From: JAISFI01 sp031552335
GTDB taxonomy: Bacteria; Bacteroidota; Bacteroidia; Bacteroidales; Azobacteroidaceae
Assembly: GCA_031552335.1 (NCBI GenBank)
Contig: JAVBMQ010000052.1
Span: 14,720-78,719 of the forward strand
Reading direction: 5' to 3'
DNA: 64,000 bases
Part shown: piece by piece, positions 1-8,814 of the stretch
Layout: the number at the start of each line of letters is the position of its first letter
Numbering within the stretch: position 1 is the first letter of the stretch
The notes under the pieces: model-generated
Database searches by the model: none
Told to the model about the DNA's origin: nothing
What the model saw: the letters and a program-made list of their open reading frames with translations, nothing else
Made by a program: the position numbers and the translations under genes

Positions 1-1798
1 TGTGAGTGCTGTCTGCCGTAGTCTGGATAAGCGCCCATTTATCTCCGGGCGCCCAAAATGAACTGTTCTTAATTACGATTTCTTCATATGAAGGCCAATA
101 AACGGAACTATCGTAGTTCAGAAAGCGGACATCCCCGTTGGCTTTTCTGCCTACCACGGCATGAAAATTATCAAAATAGAAACCCTTCAGTATCCTGCCA
201 CATGTATCGATCCCTGGGTTGCTTGTCCATGCGTTGATTCCTGCGCGTATGCAGTGTGCCAGGCGCGTCCATCCGATGGCATTGTTAACGCGAATGTTCT
301 CGGTGTCGGCATTGCTCCAGTTGAGGCGATCCTTGTTGTATACACCCGCTGCGGCAAATGTATTGCGTATCCCTGCCGGATTTGCATCTGTGTTCTTCAG
401 GTTTATGGATGTATTTTCGGTGTAGGTACGCCTCGGAAATTCGTCCGAAGGATTGTAATGACCTGTAGCAAATGCATCATCATTACCCAAAGTAATAGAA
501 CCATTGACTGTCACATTCTTGCCACTTGAAAGATTGAGTCCGTCAATCCACCCATGATTGTAGGGCGAAAGTCCCTTGATATTATTCAGATCAACGTCGA
601 CAACATCATGCGTTTCCCAGTTCCACTGCTGACTGTCACGCATGTACGTATCGTTGAATGTGAGGTTGCCGGATTTTTTGAGCACAACGCCCCCCTGATG
701 CGGAGTATTCCTGGCATCTTTCCTGTCGGTTGAAAATGAGAGGCAGCCCTGCCCATCATGCATACCCCGGCCGGAAACCGTTACAAAGCTGGAGTATGCG
801 ACATAGATCGCCGGTTCGAGAGCCTCTCTGCACTCTTTCTGACGGTTTATCATCAGTGCGTTTTCGTCGGTATAGACGAAAAGTGGTTTGCCGCCATTAT
901 TGACATCTCCGTTCCAGTTGTGTATCCTGAGACCCGACCAAAGATAGACACCGGCGGGGATATACAGTGTATTGAGCTCAGGCGTGTTTTTGATCTTCAC
1001 CAAAGCCGCCTGCAGGGCATCGGAGAGGTCATTGCGATCTCTTGCCCTCAAGTTGGGGAACGCAACAATTCTGCTTGTATAAGAAACAAACCGGCCGGCT
1101 TCGTGATTCCAGGTAAAAAGCTTCCCGTCATTCAGGCTGGTGTCTGTGACCCTGCCGGCAGGACGGCACACCTGTCCGACTGCATCCTTAATTGGATTTT
1201 TCTGCAGATAATTTTCAGAGAACGTCTTAAAATCAAGCACATTAGGTGCTTTAAGCGAAGGTTTCTTCGCCGGATCTTCCAAAGGATCATTTATAAGCGT
1301 AAGCTGCGGGGTGGTCGTTGAGGAATCTTGCGGATCATCGCCGTTGATGATCACTATGGCATATGGCAGATTGTCAACCATTTCAAATGTGAGCGTTCTT
1401 CTGTCTGCGCTGATCGTCAGCGCCTCCTGCGGATAAAAACGCACAGGGTGGATGGTAACATTGCTGATTTCGGTGCCACCCATGACATTGACCTCAATTT
1501 TAGGCGTCAGGCTGTTTGAGGCAAAGCGGGCCACATCCATATTATGCCCCTGGTTCCCGTTGATTCTGTTGTCGTAACGGATGGCGGCTACATTGACATC
1601 GGCGACTTTCACACCAAAGCGCGTAGATATAGCGTCATTTCTCACATGTGAAGGATAAGCCTCTCCTCCCGGCCCCATATCGGGAATAGTAAATGGTGCG
1701 TATGGGTGAACGATAGTGTTTTGCGCATGCAGAGATACTTCAGGCAAAAAATACAACATTGCTGCCAGAACGCTGCACAATAAAATTTTTCTATTCAT
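1..1798 (-). CDS. Secreted right-handed beta-helix glycosidase (GH28/GH49-like), 3' part missing
   Basis: Reading the minus strand from ATG at 1798 gives a frame open to the left edge (about 599 codons), so the end lies outside the window. It starts with a signal peptide (MNRKILLCSVLAAMLYFLPE, cleavage near HAQ). A beta-rich N-terminal domain of about 200 residues is followed by parallel beta-helix features: YIPAGVYLWSG, VSGRGMHDGQG, and the acidic pair of motifs WIDGLNLS and GNDDAF, which in clan GH-N enzymes carry the catalytic aspartates. An N-terminal sandwich before the helix is typical of GH49 dextranase-type enzymes, but GH28-type polygalacturonases share the DG...DD pattern, so the family and substrate are open. 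It points the same way as the GH43 at 2091-3473, 292 bp away. All long plus-strand frames across this stretch are its shadows. Confidence 0.75.
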   Translation of the reverse strand, partial: MNRKILLCSVLAAMLYFLPEVSLHAQNTIVHPYAPFTIPDMGPGGEAYPSHVRNDAISTRFGVKVADVNVAAIRYDNRINGNQGHNMDVARFASNSLTPKIEVNVMGGTEISNVTIHPVRFYPQEALTISADRRTLTFEMVDNLPYAIVIINGDDPQDSSTTTPQLTLINDPLEDPAKKPSLKAPNVLDFKTFSENYLQKNPIKDAVGQVCRPAGRVTDTSLNDGKLFTWNHEAGRFVSYTSRIVAFPNLRARDRNDLSDALQAALVKIKNTPELNTLYIPAGVYLWSGLRIHNWNGDVNNGGKPLFVYTDENALMINRQKECREALEPAIYVAYSSFVTVSGRGMHDGQGCLSFSTDRKDARNTPHQGGVVLKKSGNLTFNDTYMRDSQQWNWETHDVVDVDLNNIKGLSPYNHGWIDGLNLSSGKNVTVNGSITLGNDDAFATGHYNPSDEFPRRTYTENTSINLKNTDANPAGIRNTFAAAGVYNKDRLNWSNADTENIRVNNAIGWTRLAHCIRAGINAWTSNPGIDTCGRILKGFYFDNFHAVVGRKANGDVRFLNYDSSVYWPSYEEIVIKNSSFWAPGDKWALIQTTADSTH

Positions 1799-1870
1799 AC
1801 TATTATTTATATAACAATTATTATTTATTTCAAATCAAAGTCACTTGACTTTTTTCTAAATGTTTTTTGA

Positions 1871-1985
1871 ATACGAATTTGAACGAATTAAAGACAAATA
1901 AAGACGAATTTTTAAATTATTTTTATTCTAAATTTGTTCTGATTTATTTTTAATTTGTTCTGGTTCGTTTTTAATTCGTTCGTTT
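1871..1985. repeat. AT-rich intergenic block with 12-bp inverted repeat and degenerate 21-bp direct repeats
   Basis: In the 292-bp gap upstream of the beta-helix gene, GAACGAATTAAA (1881-1892) is perfectly inverted as TTTAATTCGTTC (1970-1981). Within it, a unit beginning AATTTGTTCTG recurs at 1931 and 1952 (21-bp period), with a weaker third copy, AATTCGTTCG, at 1973. It could be promoter-proximal operator DNA or a decayed repeat element. No gene was found here. Confidence 0.4.
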
Positions 1986-2090
1986 ATACTAAACAGTCAT
2001 TTTTCGTGACTCGGCATAATCAAATAAATTTGATTCTGCTCTCGCTACTCAAAACGTTCAAATTCGTGTTAAAAAAGTCAAGTTCATCAT

Positions 2091-3473
2091 TTATTTCTTG
2101 AATTTCCAGTAATCAAGGTTGAACAATTCTCCTTCTTTACCTTTAAAGATAAAAAACAAATCATGGCACCCTTTGATTTTATCTACCCGTGTGGAAAATA
2201 ATTTCCAATTTTCCCATCCGCCGGTATTACTTATATCACAAACTCCCAGCAATGTACCCTGAAGATCGTCCAGGCGGATTTCGATTGTTCCTCCTGAAGA
2301 AGCACTTGCAGCACTTATCTCAAATGATTTCGCGCCCTTTTTAAAATCAACACCCTTCAATTGAATATAGTCCCCGTTATGTACCGAAGCAACATACATC
2401 CCTACTCCATTGTCGTATTCTGTTTTTAGCCCCTGGCTCCAGGAGATGGTTTCCGCTTCGGTTCGTTTATAAGGATTTACCCATTCAACCTGTTCTACAG
2501 CTACTCCGTCGTCCCACCAGGGAAGTTCCCGTATGGTTCCATCCGGATTATACGTCATCTCCGCCACGCAAACCGAACGCCGTTCATGATGTTTGTCCGT
2601 CATCATGAAATTAAGTCTGAAATTGAATCCGAAAACATAGCTTTTCCCTTTATAATGGATAATTCCCGGATGATTTCCTGTGGCCCTCTTGTCCGGCGGC
2701 ATGATATACCCTTTGAATTCCCAGGGGCCAGTAGCGCTTTTCCCCATGGAATATCCCATCCCCTCCGGACAACAAGTGCTGGCATAAGCCAAATAATAAT
2801 GTTCGTTTCGTTTCCACACCCAGGGTCCTTCCTGATAATGATAAGGGTCTTGTTGTCCCTGAATCTTCCTTACCTTTTCATCTTTGATTATTTCTCCGGA
2901 GGTCGAGATCATATCTTCATTCAGTTTGACATACCAGAGATTCGGATTTCCCCAGTACATATAAGCCTGCCCATCTTCGTCGATAAAAACGGCAGGGTCG
3001 ATGTCTTCCCGGCTGTTTTTTATAAGCGGTTTGCCGATGGGATCTACAAATGGCCCATAAGGAGAATCGGCAACCAAAACACCGATGCCCATTCCGCCCG
3101 GCATCGGACAATACAAATAAAATTTTCCATTGCGTTCAATACAATGAGCCGCCCAGGCGCCATTTTCTTTATCCTTCACCCAACTGAAATTTTTCAAAGA
3201 CGCCACAGCCCCATGATCTGTCCAGTTTACCATATCCGTACTCGTGTAAAGCAACCATTCCTTCATGCGGAACTGGCTCTGACCGGCAGGGGCATAATCC
3301 TCATCATGTCCTGTGTACAGGAATACCGTATCCTTATATACCATCGGAGCCGGATCGGCTGTGAAACTGGTCTGAACGACCGGCTTTTGGGCATTCAACA
3401 TCACAGGATAGATAATACCCAGCAATAGTGCGATTAAAAAAGTTTTTGTTTTTATATTTGTTATCATTGTCAT
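2091..3473 (-). CDS. Secreted GH43 glycosidase with C-terminal CBM6
   Basis: Probable alpha-L-arabinofuranosidase or beta-xylosidase. I chose the ATG at 3473 (MTMITNIKTKT..., signal peptide ending near MLNAQ) because the longer frame begins with TTG and unstructured residues; the ATG at 3467 is an alternative. The GH43 five-bladed propeller shows the expected acidic residues in FTADPAPMVYKD (base), DIDPAVFIDEDG (pKa modulator) and YQEGPWVWKR (acid). The last 130 residues (AETISWSQGLKTE to NLDYWKFKK) form a carbohydrate-binding module of CBM6 type. It is followed on the same strand by the beta-helix gene and preceded by the GH29 genes, suggesting a leftward debranching set. Family assignment is firm; the sugar released is inferred. 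Confidence 0.88.
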   Translation of the reverse strand: MTMITNIKTKTFLIALLLGIIYPVMLNAQKPVVQTSFTADPAPMVYKDTVFLYTGHDEDYAPAGQSQFRMKEWLLYTSTDMVNWTDHGAVASLKNFSWVKDKENGAWAAHCIERNGKFYLYCPMPGGMGIGVLVADSPYGPFVDPIGKPLIKNSREDIDPAVFIDEDGQAYMYWGNPNLWYVKLNEDMISTSGEIIKDEKVRKIQGQQDPYHYQEGPWVWKRNEHYYLAYASTCCPEGMGYSMGKSATGPWEFKGYIMPPDKRATGNHPGIIHYKGKSYVFGFNFRLNFMMTDKHHERRSVCVAEMTYNPDGTIRELPWWDDGVAVEQVEWVNPYKRTEAETISWSQGLKTEYDNGVGMYVASVHNGDYIQLKGVDFKKGAKSFEISAASASSGGTIEIRLDDLQGTLLGVCDISNTGGWENWKLFSTRVDKIKGCHDLFFIFKGKEGELFNLDYWKFKK

Positions 3474-3562
3474 CTTTATACAATATGAATATTCACTGTT
3501 TACGGTGGAAGCCGGACATATCACCCCAAATAATGTCAAATAAATTTCTTCATATGACTTAT

Positions 3563-5161
3563 TTATGCTAAAAATATCTTAAAAACGAGTGCAATATCGT
3601 TCGTTTTATTCGCGGGAAGTTTTATTGTCAATCCATCTTGATTGCGGCTAACGATATCCAATTTGCCATGGCCGAGCAATTCAACTTTTTTCACTTTTCT
3701 TTTATAATTGGGAGAAGAAGCGGCTAAACTCTTTAATGTTACACTTCCGTCATCAGGACATCCCATCACCGTTGCATACAGGATATTACCTTTTACCACA
3801 TACCGGATGTCTTTGTCTGAATATTTTATATTTTCGTTAAACCCTTGAGCTTTTATAGGATTTGGGTTATCTACAGTAGGACCTTCTCCATATACGTTCC
3901 ACGGTCTTGTACCGTAAATACTTTCTTTGTTTATGTCCATCCAGTCAGCAATACCTTTAAGAATAGCCTCTTCCTTATCATCGATTGTTCCGTCACCCCT
4001 CATAGGTACACTTAACAGCAGATTTCCATTTTTACTTACGATATCGACAAGCATGTGAATTACTGTTTTTGCCGATTTATACTTGTTATTGTCATAAAAA
4101 GACGTTTCGTAATGCCAGGTGCCTAAACAGGAACATGTTTGCCAGTATTTTTCCTGTATTTTGTCTGGAATACCCCGTTCAATATCCCAAACCATACACT
4201 GTTTTTGATCTTCATTCAGAACTTTACCCAGAATAACAGTTTCCTGGATTCCGTTTTCTTTCAGGCTTTTATTGTATGCATGCGCAGCAATACGAGGACC
4301 TACATTGTTTATCGGATAAAAAGGCAATACCGTATCATCAAAATATATCACGTCGGGATTATATCGATTGATAGCATCGATGGTTCTGTTGTAAAATTTA
4401 TTGCAATACTCATCAGAAGGTTGGGATGCTCCATTACCCCAATTCCATTGCGAATGAATCTTATTAATATTACTGCTGCCTGTACTGCGGGGATGATTTT
4501 GAGCATATAAATCCTGAGGATCATAACCTTCCCACCATTTTCCGGCGCCGTCCGCAAGGGTCAGGTTTCCGTCAAAATCCTGAGATCCTTCATACCACGT
4601 CCATGCATGCGAAGCATGGATACTGATACCGAAAGGTAACTTGTTATCCTTAGCAACTTTGGCCCATTCGGCTAATATATCCCGTTTAGGTCCCATATTT
4701 ACCGAGTTCCACGGTTGGTATTTGCTGTCCCACAAGTCCATGTTGTCATGATGGTTGGCAAGCGCCACAAAGTATTGTGCCCCAGTTCTTTTGAAGAGAG
4801 TAACTAATCTTTTTGGGTCCCATTTGTCGGCTTTCCAAATGTTAATCACATCTTTGAATCCGAAATCTTTCGGGTCTCCGTATTTTGAAACATGGGTATC
4901 ATATTTCCATTGTCCGGGATAATACATGCTACGCGCATACCAATCGCCAGCTTCCGGTTCACATTGAGGTCCCCAATGCGCCCAAATACCAAACTTTGCA
5001 TTCTGAAACCATTCCGGAGCTTCCCTATATTGTTTCAAAGACTCCCACGATGCCTCGTAGATGCCCGTTTCCATCGGTTCGACCCCTATATTTTTTTTAT
5101 TTTGAGCGTTTAGTGTCGAAAACACAAACACAACAAGAAATAAACTTTTGACTGTTTTCAT
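3563..5161 (-). CDS. Secreted GH29 alpha-L-fucosidase, short paralogue
   Basis: A 532-residue enzyme starting at ATG 5161 (MKTVKSLFLVVFVFSTLNAQ, Sec signal peptide); the 26 upstream codons are not credible coding. GH29 signatures are AKFGIWAHWGPQ, YFVALANHHDNMDLWDS, ISIHASHAWTW, and the strand NPDVIYFDDTVLPF, which should carry the catalytic nucleophile Asp. A small beta-sandwich follows to the end (IALVFKIFLA). Its catalytic half is closely similar to the neighbouring GH29 at 5410-8490, and the two genes also share upstream DNA, so they arose by tandem duplication. In xyloglucan the fucose is alpha-1,2 on galactose. GH29 activity on that bond is plausible but not shown by sequence. Confidence 0.93.
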   Translation of the reverse strand: MKTVKSLFLVVFVFSTLNAQNKKNIGVEPMETGIYEASWESLKQYREAPEWFQNAKFGIWAHWGPQCEPEAGDWYARSMYYPGQWKYDTHVSKYGDPKDFGFKDVINIWKADKWDPKRLVTLFKRTGAQYFVALANHHDNMDLWDSKYQPWNSVNMGPKRDILAEWAKVAKDNKLPFGISIHASHAWTWYEGSQDFDGNLTLADGAGKWWEGYDPQDLYAQNHPRSTGSSNINKIHSQWNWGNGASQPSDEYCNKFYNRTIDAINRYNPDVIYFDDTVLPFYPINNVGPRIAAHAYNKSLKENGIQETVILGKVLNEDQKQCMVWDIERGIPDKIQEKYWQTCSCLGTWHYETSFYDNNKYKSAKTVIHMLVDIVSKNGNLLLSVPMRGDGTIDDKEEAILKGIADWMDINKESIYGTRPWNVYGEGPTVDNPNPIKAQGFNENIKYSDKDIRYVVKGNILYATVMGCPDDGSVTLKSLAASSPNYKRKVKKVELLGHGKLDIVSRNQDGLTIKLPANKTNDIALVFKIFLA

Positions 5162-5180
5162 ACGTATTTCATTATTAAGA

Positions 5181-5257
5181 ACCATAGATCTACAAAGGAC
5201 GAAAATATATTTGAGAGCAATTAGGATATTTTGAACCAAATCCTAATACATTTTAGA
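5181..5257 (-). promoter_or_regulatory. Conserved upstream block of the short GH29 gene
   Basis: This 77-bp block directly upstream of the GH29 start is about 80% identical to 8534-8610 upstream of the other GH29. It contains a perfect inverted repeat ATTAGGAT (5220-5227) / ATCCTAAT (5240-5247) and, on the minus strand, an AT-rich run before GTCCTTTG, which may be a weak -7 element. Conservation across a duplication suggests a shared regulatory site, but the duplication age is unknown, so simple common ancestry is possible. Confidence 0.5.
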
Positions 5258-5324
5258 TACAAATAAGGTTCATCCGACAAATGGATCGTTTTTATCGTAA
5301 AGAGCAAAAATTTTCAAGACAAAA

Positions 5325-5356
5325 AAACTCTGAAAACCGGTTGGTTTTCAGAGTTT
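5325..5356 (-). terminator. Rho-independent terminator of the long GH29 gene
   Basis: A perfect 14-bp stem (AAACTCTGAAAACC at 5325-5338, its complement at 5343-5356) with a 4-nt loop. On the minus strand it is followed by a run of seven T residues. It lies 54 bp past the stop of the GH29 at 5410-8490 and ends that transcript before the promoter block of the next GH29. Confidence 0.9.
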
Positions 5357-5409
5357 GCTTCAAATCTTATTTTTGCCAGATATAACTAAAACCACACGTA
5401 TTACATTTT

Positions 5410-8400
5410 TTATAAAGCAATAACTTTAGTTACAATCACCTTTTCACCATTCTGTATTCTAACTATATATGTACCTGCTTTTACCGGCATTTTTATTTGT
5501 CCATCAATATTTGATTTATAATCAATCATCATTCCATTGATTGAATAAAAAGAAACATTTTCTCTACCGTTTAATCCTTCAACTATGATATTTCCTTTAT
5601 CATAATAAATGCTATATGTATCTATAGTTGAATAATTAATACGATTCAAATTTTCATGAGTAAAACGGACAGAAGATATTGATGAAGCATGATTTTTGTA
5701 TTTTACAGAAACCTTATATACTCCGGTAATATCGGGCAGTTCAATTTCCGATTCTCTAAAAATAGAAGAAGATATTGTTTTAATAGCAGGAACAGAAAAA
5801 ATTGGCTGTGTTTCTTTATCCAGATAAAAATCAAATTTAGTAGATTCACTCACATTCTGGCTATTAGCAGTGCTGATAAATACTTTATTGTATCTATTAT
5901 TTTCAAAATTAATCTCTCCTAAATATATTTGAGTATTATTCTTTCCGACAAGATAACCTTTGTTATTTGATTGTATTTTATATTCAGCATTGAATACTTG
6001 CGCAAATTCGTTCATATTAATAACCATATCTTTATCCTGATCTGCGGATATAGCTTCCTCTGTCACATATGCCTCTCCATCCTGTAATATTCTTAAAAGA
6101 ACGACTTCTTTAACCCTGAACTCGTTGGTATTCGATGCTGTCAGGTCACAGACCCACCCCAGGTTCAGTTCTGTTTCTTCTGCAATTGTGAATTTAATCC
6201 CAAAAATTGAATCATTGTCATTCTCTTCCCCTTTTGAAACATCATAGCCCGTTGTAATATTATGAAATGCCAACGCTTTTAAATCAATATCCGGTACAGT
6301 TGGAAGTGTTTTCGATGCAAATATATACGCATTTTGTGTTTTAAACATGGTCTGATAAGAAGCTCCAAAATAATATTTTCCTGCCGGCAATGTTACTTTT
6401 CTGTATATTTTCGCATCCTCAATATTTCCCGTAGCATCGTTCCATAATCCAAGCATCAAAGTATTGTATCCGGGATATTTATCAATGCCCTGTTTTGTAC
6501 CATCTCCCCCTTTCGGAATATTGAAATTCTCGACATTCCAATATTTAGGTTTCCCGAATCGAGTGGTCGTATTGGTTTCACGGGAAAAATTGCGGACTTC
6601 ATTCAAATATTTGACAGTAATATTTTGTGTATAAGGCAATGTTTTGATATTGGGTCCTGTGGATCTTTTGCTTGAAGCAAATTTCGCAAACGCCGATTGA
6701 AGGAGGTTAAACGAAGACTTGATAACCTCATCTCCACTTTCAGCAGTAATATCTTTAACTGAATTAAATGCTTCTTCAAATTCTAATATCGGGGCATCCT
6801 GATATTGTCCCGTATTATCTCCCACATTTTCTTTTGCCGCAAGAATAATCGACTGTGTTTCTGAGATAAGGTCGCTGAGATCGCTGAAATCAATGGAGTC
6901 AAAGGATATTTTGAAAACAATGCCGATATCGCTCATTTTAGTAGTTGGAAGCTTTATGGCCAATCCTTCTTTATTGCGTCCGATAATATCCAATTCACCG
7001 TCGTGGCCGATCAATTCCACTTTTTTTACTTTTCCCGTATAATGGGGCGAGATAGTACCTAAGGTCTTTAAAGTCGCTTTTCCGTTATCAGGCCATCCCA
7101 TCACCGTTGCATACAGAGTATCCTCTTTTACCACATACCGTACGTCTTTGTTTGTATATACTAAGCCTTCGTTAAACCCTTGATCTCTTAAGGGATTTGA
7201 GTTAGTAGGACCTTCTCCAAACACTTTCCATGGCCTTGTGTCGTAAATACTCTCTTTGTTTATGTCCATCCAATCTGCAATCCCTTTAAGAATAGCCTCT
7301 TCTTTATCATCTATTGTACCGTTACCTCTGATCGGCACACTTAAAAGCAGGTTCCCATTCTTACTTACTATGTCAACAAGCATATGAATCACCGTCTTTG
7401 CCGATTTATATCGATTACCGTTGTAAAAAGATTGTGCGTAATGCCAAGTACCCAAACATGAACATGTTTGCCAGTACTTTTCCTGTATTCTGTCGGGAAT
7501 ACCCCGTTCAATATCCCAAACCATACATTCTTTTTGACTTTCATTCAGAACTTTACCTAAAACAACAGCTTTCTGGGTTCCGTTTTCTTTCAGGCTTTTG
7601 TTGTATGTATGCGCAACAATACGGGGGCCTATATTATTTATCGGATAAAAAGGCAAGGTAGTGTCATCAAAATAGATCAAATCCGGATTGTATGTATTGA
7701 TGGCATCAAGGGTTCTGTTGTAAAATGTATTGCAATACTCATCAGAAGGTTGGGATGCTCCATTACCCCAGGCCCATTGTGAGTGAATCTGATTAATATT
7801 AGTGTAGCCTGAACTGGGAGTGTGATTTTGAGCATATAAATCCTGCGGGTCATAACCTTCCCACCAATTTCCGGCGCCATCGGCAAGGGTCAGGTTTCCG
7901 TCATATCTCTGAGATCCTTCGTACCATGTCCATGCATGCGAAGCGTGGATACTGATACCAAAAGGCAATCCGTTATTTTTTGCGGCCTTAGACCAGTCTC
8001 CCAACAAGTCTCGTTTAGGTCCCATATTTACAGAGTTCCACGGTTGATACTTACTGTCCCATAAATCCATGTTGTCGTGATGATTAGCCAGTGCCACAAA
8101 GTACTGTCCTCCGGTCCTTTTGAAAAGAGCAACTAATTTTTCAGGATCCCATTTATCGGCTTTCCAGACGTTAATCACATCTTTGAATCCGAAGACACTC
8201 GGATCCCCATACTTCGAAACATGTGTGTTATATTGACCGCTTCCGGGAAAATACATAGCTCGTGCATACCAGTCGCCATCTTCCGGTTCACATTGAGGAC
8301 CCCAGTGGGCCCAAATACCAAATTTTGCATTCTGAAACCATTCCGGAGCTTCTCCATATTGTTTTAAAGACTCCCACGATCCCTCGTAAATACCCGCTTC

Positions 8401-8490
8401 CATAGGTTCAATCTCCGTACTTTTTGTATTTTGGGCGTTTACTACCGAAAATACAAATAAAAAAAGGAATAAGCTTTTGATTGTTTTCAT
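5410..8490 (-). CDS. Multidomain GH29 alpha-L-fucosidase with FIVAR, carbohydrate-binding and C-terminal sorting domains
   Basis: 1026 residues starting with MKTIKSLFLFLFVFSVVNAQ (signal peptide). Residues 1 to about 535 are a GH29 enzyme nearly colinear with the neighbouring short paralogue (AKFGIWAHWGPQ, FVALANHHDNMDLW, NPDLIYFDDTTLPF). Next come a FIVAR-like helical segment (about 545-615), a beta domain resembling DUF5013 (PKYWNVENFNIP to FRVKEVVLLRI), a second sandwich with CBM6-like flavour (GVYKVSVKYKN), and a final 60-residue domain (FYSINGMMIDYKSN, GTYIVRIQNG) that looks like a Por/T9SS type A sorting signal. This predicts export through the type IX system and surface retention, unlike the short copy. 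A strong terminator follows at 5325-5356. The domain names for the middle part are from memory of family patterns. Confidence 0.9.
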   Translation of the reverse strand: MKTIKSLFLFLFVFSVVNAQNTKSTEIEPMEAGIYEGSWESLKQYGEAPEWFQNAKFGIWAHWGPQCEPEDGDWYARAMYFPGSGQYNTHVSKYGDPSVFGFKDVINVWKADKWDPEKLVALFKRTGGQYFVALANHHDNMDLWDSKYQPWNSVNMGPKRDLLGDWSKAAKNNGLPFGISIHASHAWTWYEGSQRYDGNLTLADGAGNWWEGYDPQDLYAQNHTPSSGYTNINQIHSQWAWGNGASQPSDEYCNTFYNRTLDAINTYNPDLIYFDDTTLPFYPINNIGPRIVAHTYNKSLKENGTQKAVVLGKVLNESQKECMVWDIERGIPDRIQEKYWQTCSCLGTWHYAQSFYNGNRYKSAKTVIHMLVDIVSKNGNLLLSVPIRGNGTIDDKEEAILKGIADWMDINKESIYDTRPWKVFGEGPTNSNPLRDQGFNEGLVYTNKDVRYVVKEDTLYATVMGWPDNGKATLKTLGTISPHYTGKVKKVELIGHDGELDIIGRNKEGLAIKLPTTKMSDIGIVFKISFDSIDFSDLSDLISETQSIILAAKENVGDNTGQYQDAPILEFEEAFNSVKDITAESGDEVIKSSFNLLQSAFAKFASSKRSTGPNIKTLPYTQNITVKYLNEVRNFSRETNTTTRFGKPKYWNVENFNIPKGGDGTKQGIDKYPGYNTLMLGLWNDATGNIEDAKIYRKVTLPAGKYYFGASYQTMFKTQNAYIFASKTLPTVPDIDLKALAFHNITTGYDVSKGEENDNDSIFGIKFTIAEETELNLGWVCDLTASNTNEFRVKEVVLLRILQDGEAYVTEEAISADQDKDMVINMNEFAQVFNAEYKIQSNNKGYLVGKNNTQIYLGEINFENNRYNKVFISTANSQNVSESTKFDFYLDKETQPIFSVPAIKTISSSIFRESEIELPDITGVYKVSVKYKNHASSISSVRFTHENLNRINYSTIDTYSIYYDKGNIIVEGLNGRENVSFYSINGMMIDYKSNIDGQIKMPVKAGTYIVRIQNGEKVIVTKVIAL

Positions 8491-8533
8491 ACGTATTTCA
8501 TTTAAAATTTGTATCTAATTTGTTTTTAGTTAA

Positions 8534-8610
8534 GCCATAGGCTTACAAAGAACGGAAATATATTTGAGAGTGATTAGGCTGTTTTAAAACAAATGCTAAT
8601 ACATTTTGGA
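8534..8610 (-). promoter_or_regulatory. Conserved upstream block of the long GH29 gene
   Basis: Counterpart of 5181-5257, with the identical core AAATATATTTGAGAG, the ATTAGG...CTAAT pair (imperfect here), and GTTCTTTG on the minus strand where a -7 element would sit. Because the two genes differ strongly in their 3' parts but share this block and the catalytic domain, promoter and enzyme moved as one unit. Confidence 0.5.
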
Positions 8611-8638
8611 TAATAATAACTTTATCTGTAAAATCCTG

Positions 8639-8698
8639 AATACCTGAGTCTTCATCCATAAAATGAGTAAAAACTCAGGTATTATCAATGTTTTTACT
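8639..8698. promoter_or_regulatory. Two overlapping perfect inverted repeats in a divergent intergenic region
   Basis: AATACCTGAGT (8639-8649) pairs with ACTCAGGTATT (8673-8683), an 11-bp perfect inverted repeat. It overlaps a second one, AGTAAAAAC (8666-8674) with GTTTTTACT (8690-8698). The block sits in the 324-bp gap between the leftward GH29 and the rightward GH43-GH31, so it is better explained as operator sites or alternative RNA structures than as a terminator. No gene is visible in this gap. Confidence 0.5.
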
Positions 8699-8763
8699 AC
8701 GAATGATTCATTTTACCCTATCATTTGGAGCAATAAACCACAACTTAAAAGTTCAGATTTTTT

Positions 8764-8771
8764 TATATTTG
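8764..8771 (+). promoter_or_regulatory. Candidate -7 element for the GH43-GH31 operon
   Basis: TATATTTG fits the Bacteroidota TAnnTTTG -7 consensus and lies 43 bp before the start codon. No convincing TTTG -33 element is present 19-21 bp upstream, so activation by a regulator would be expected. Confidence 0.5.
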
Positions 8772-8814
8772 CATCGAAATATAATCAGGAGGAATCAAAT
8801 CTAACTTTTTAATC

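Noticed and set aside
161..1519. Several plus-strand open frames of 63-187 codons
   Set aside because: They lie antisense to the open minus-strand beta-helix gene, which has a signal peptide and recognisable motifs; the plus-strand products have no protein-like features.
2586..3428. Plus-strand 280-codon frame
   Set aside because: Fully antisense to the GH43-CBM6 gene, and its product shows no recognisable domain.
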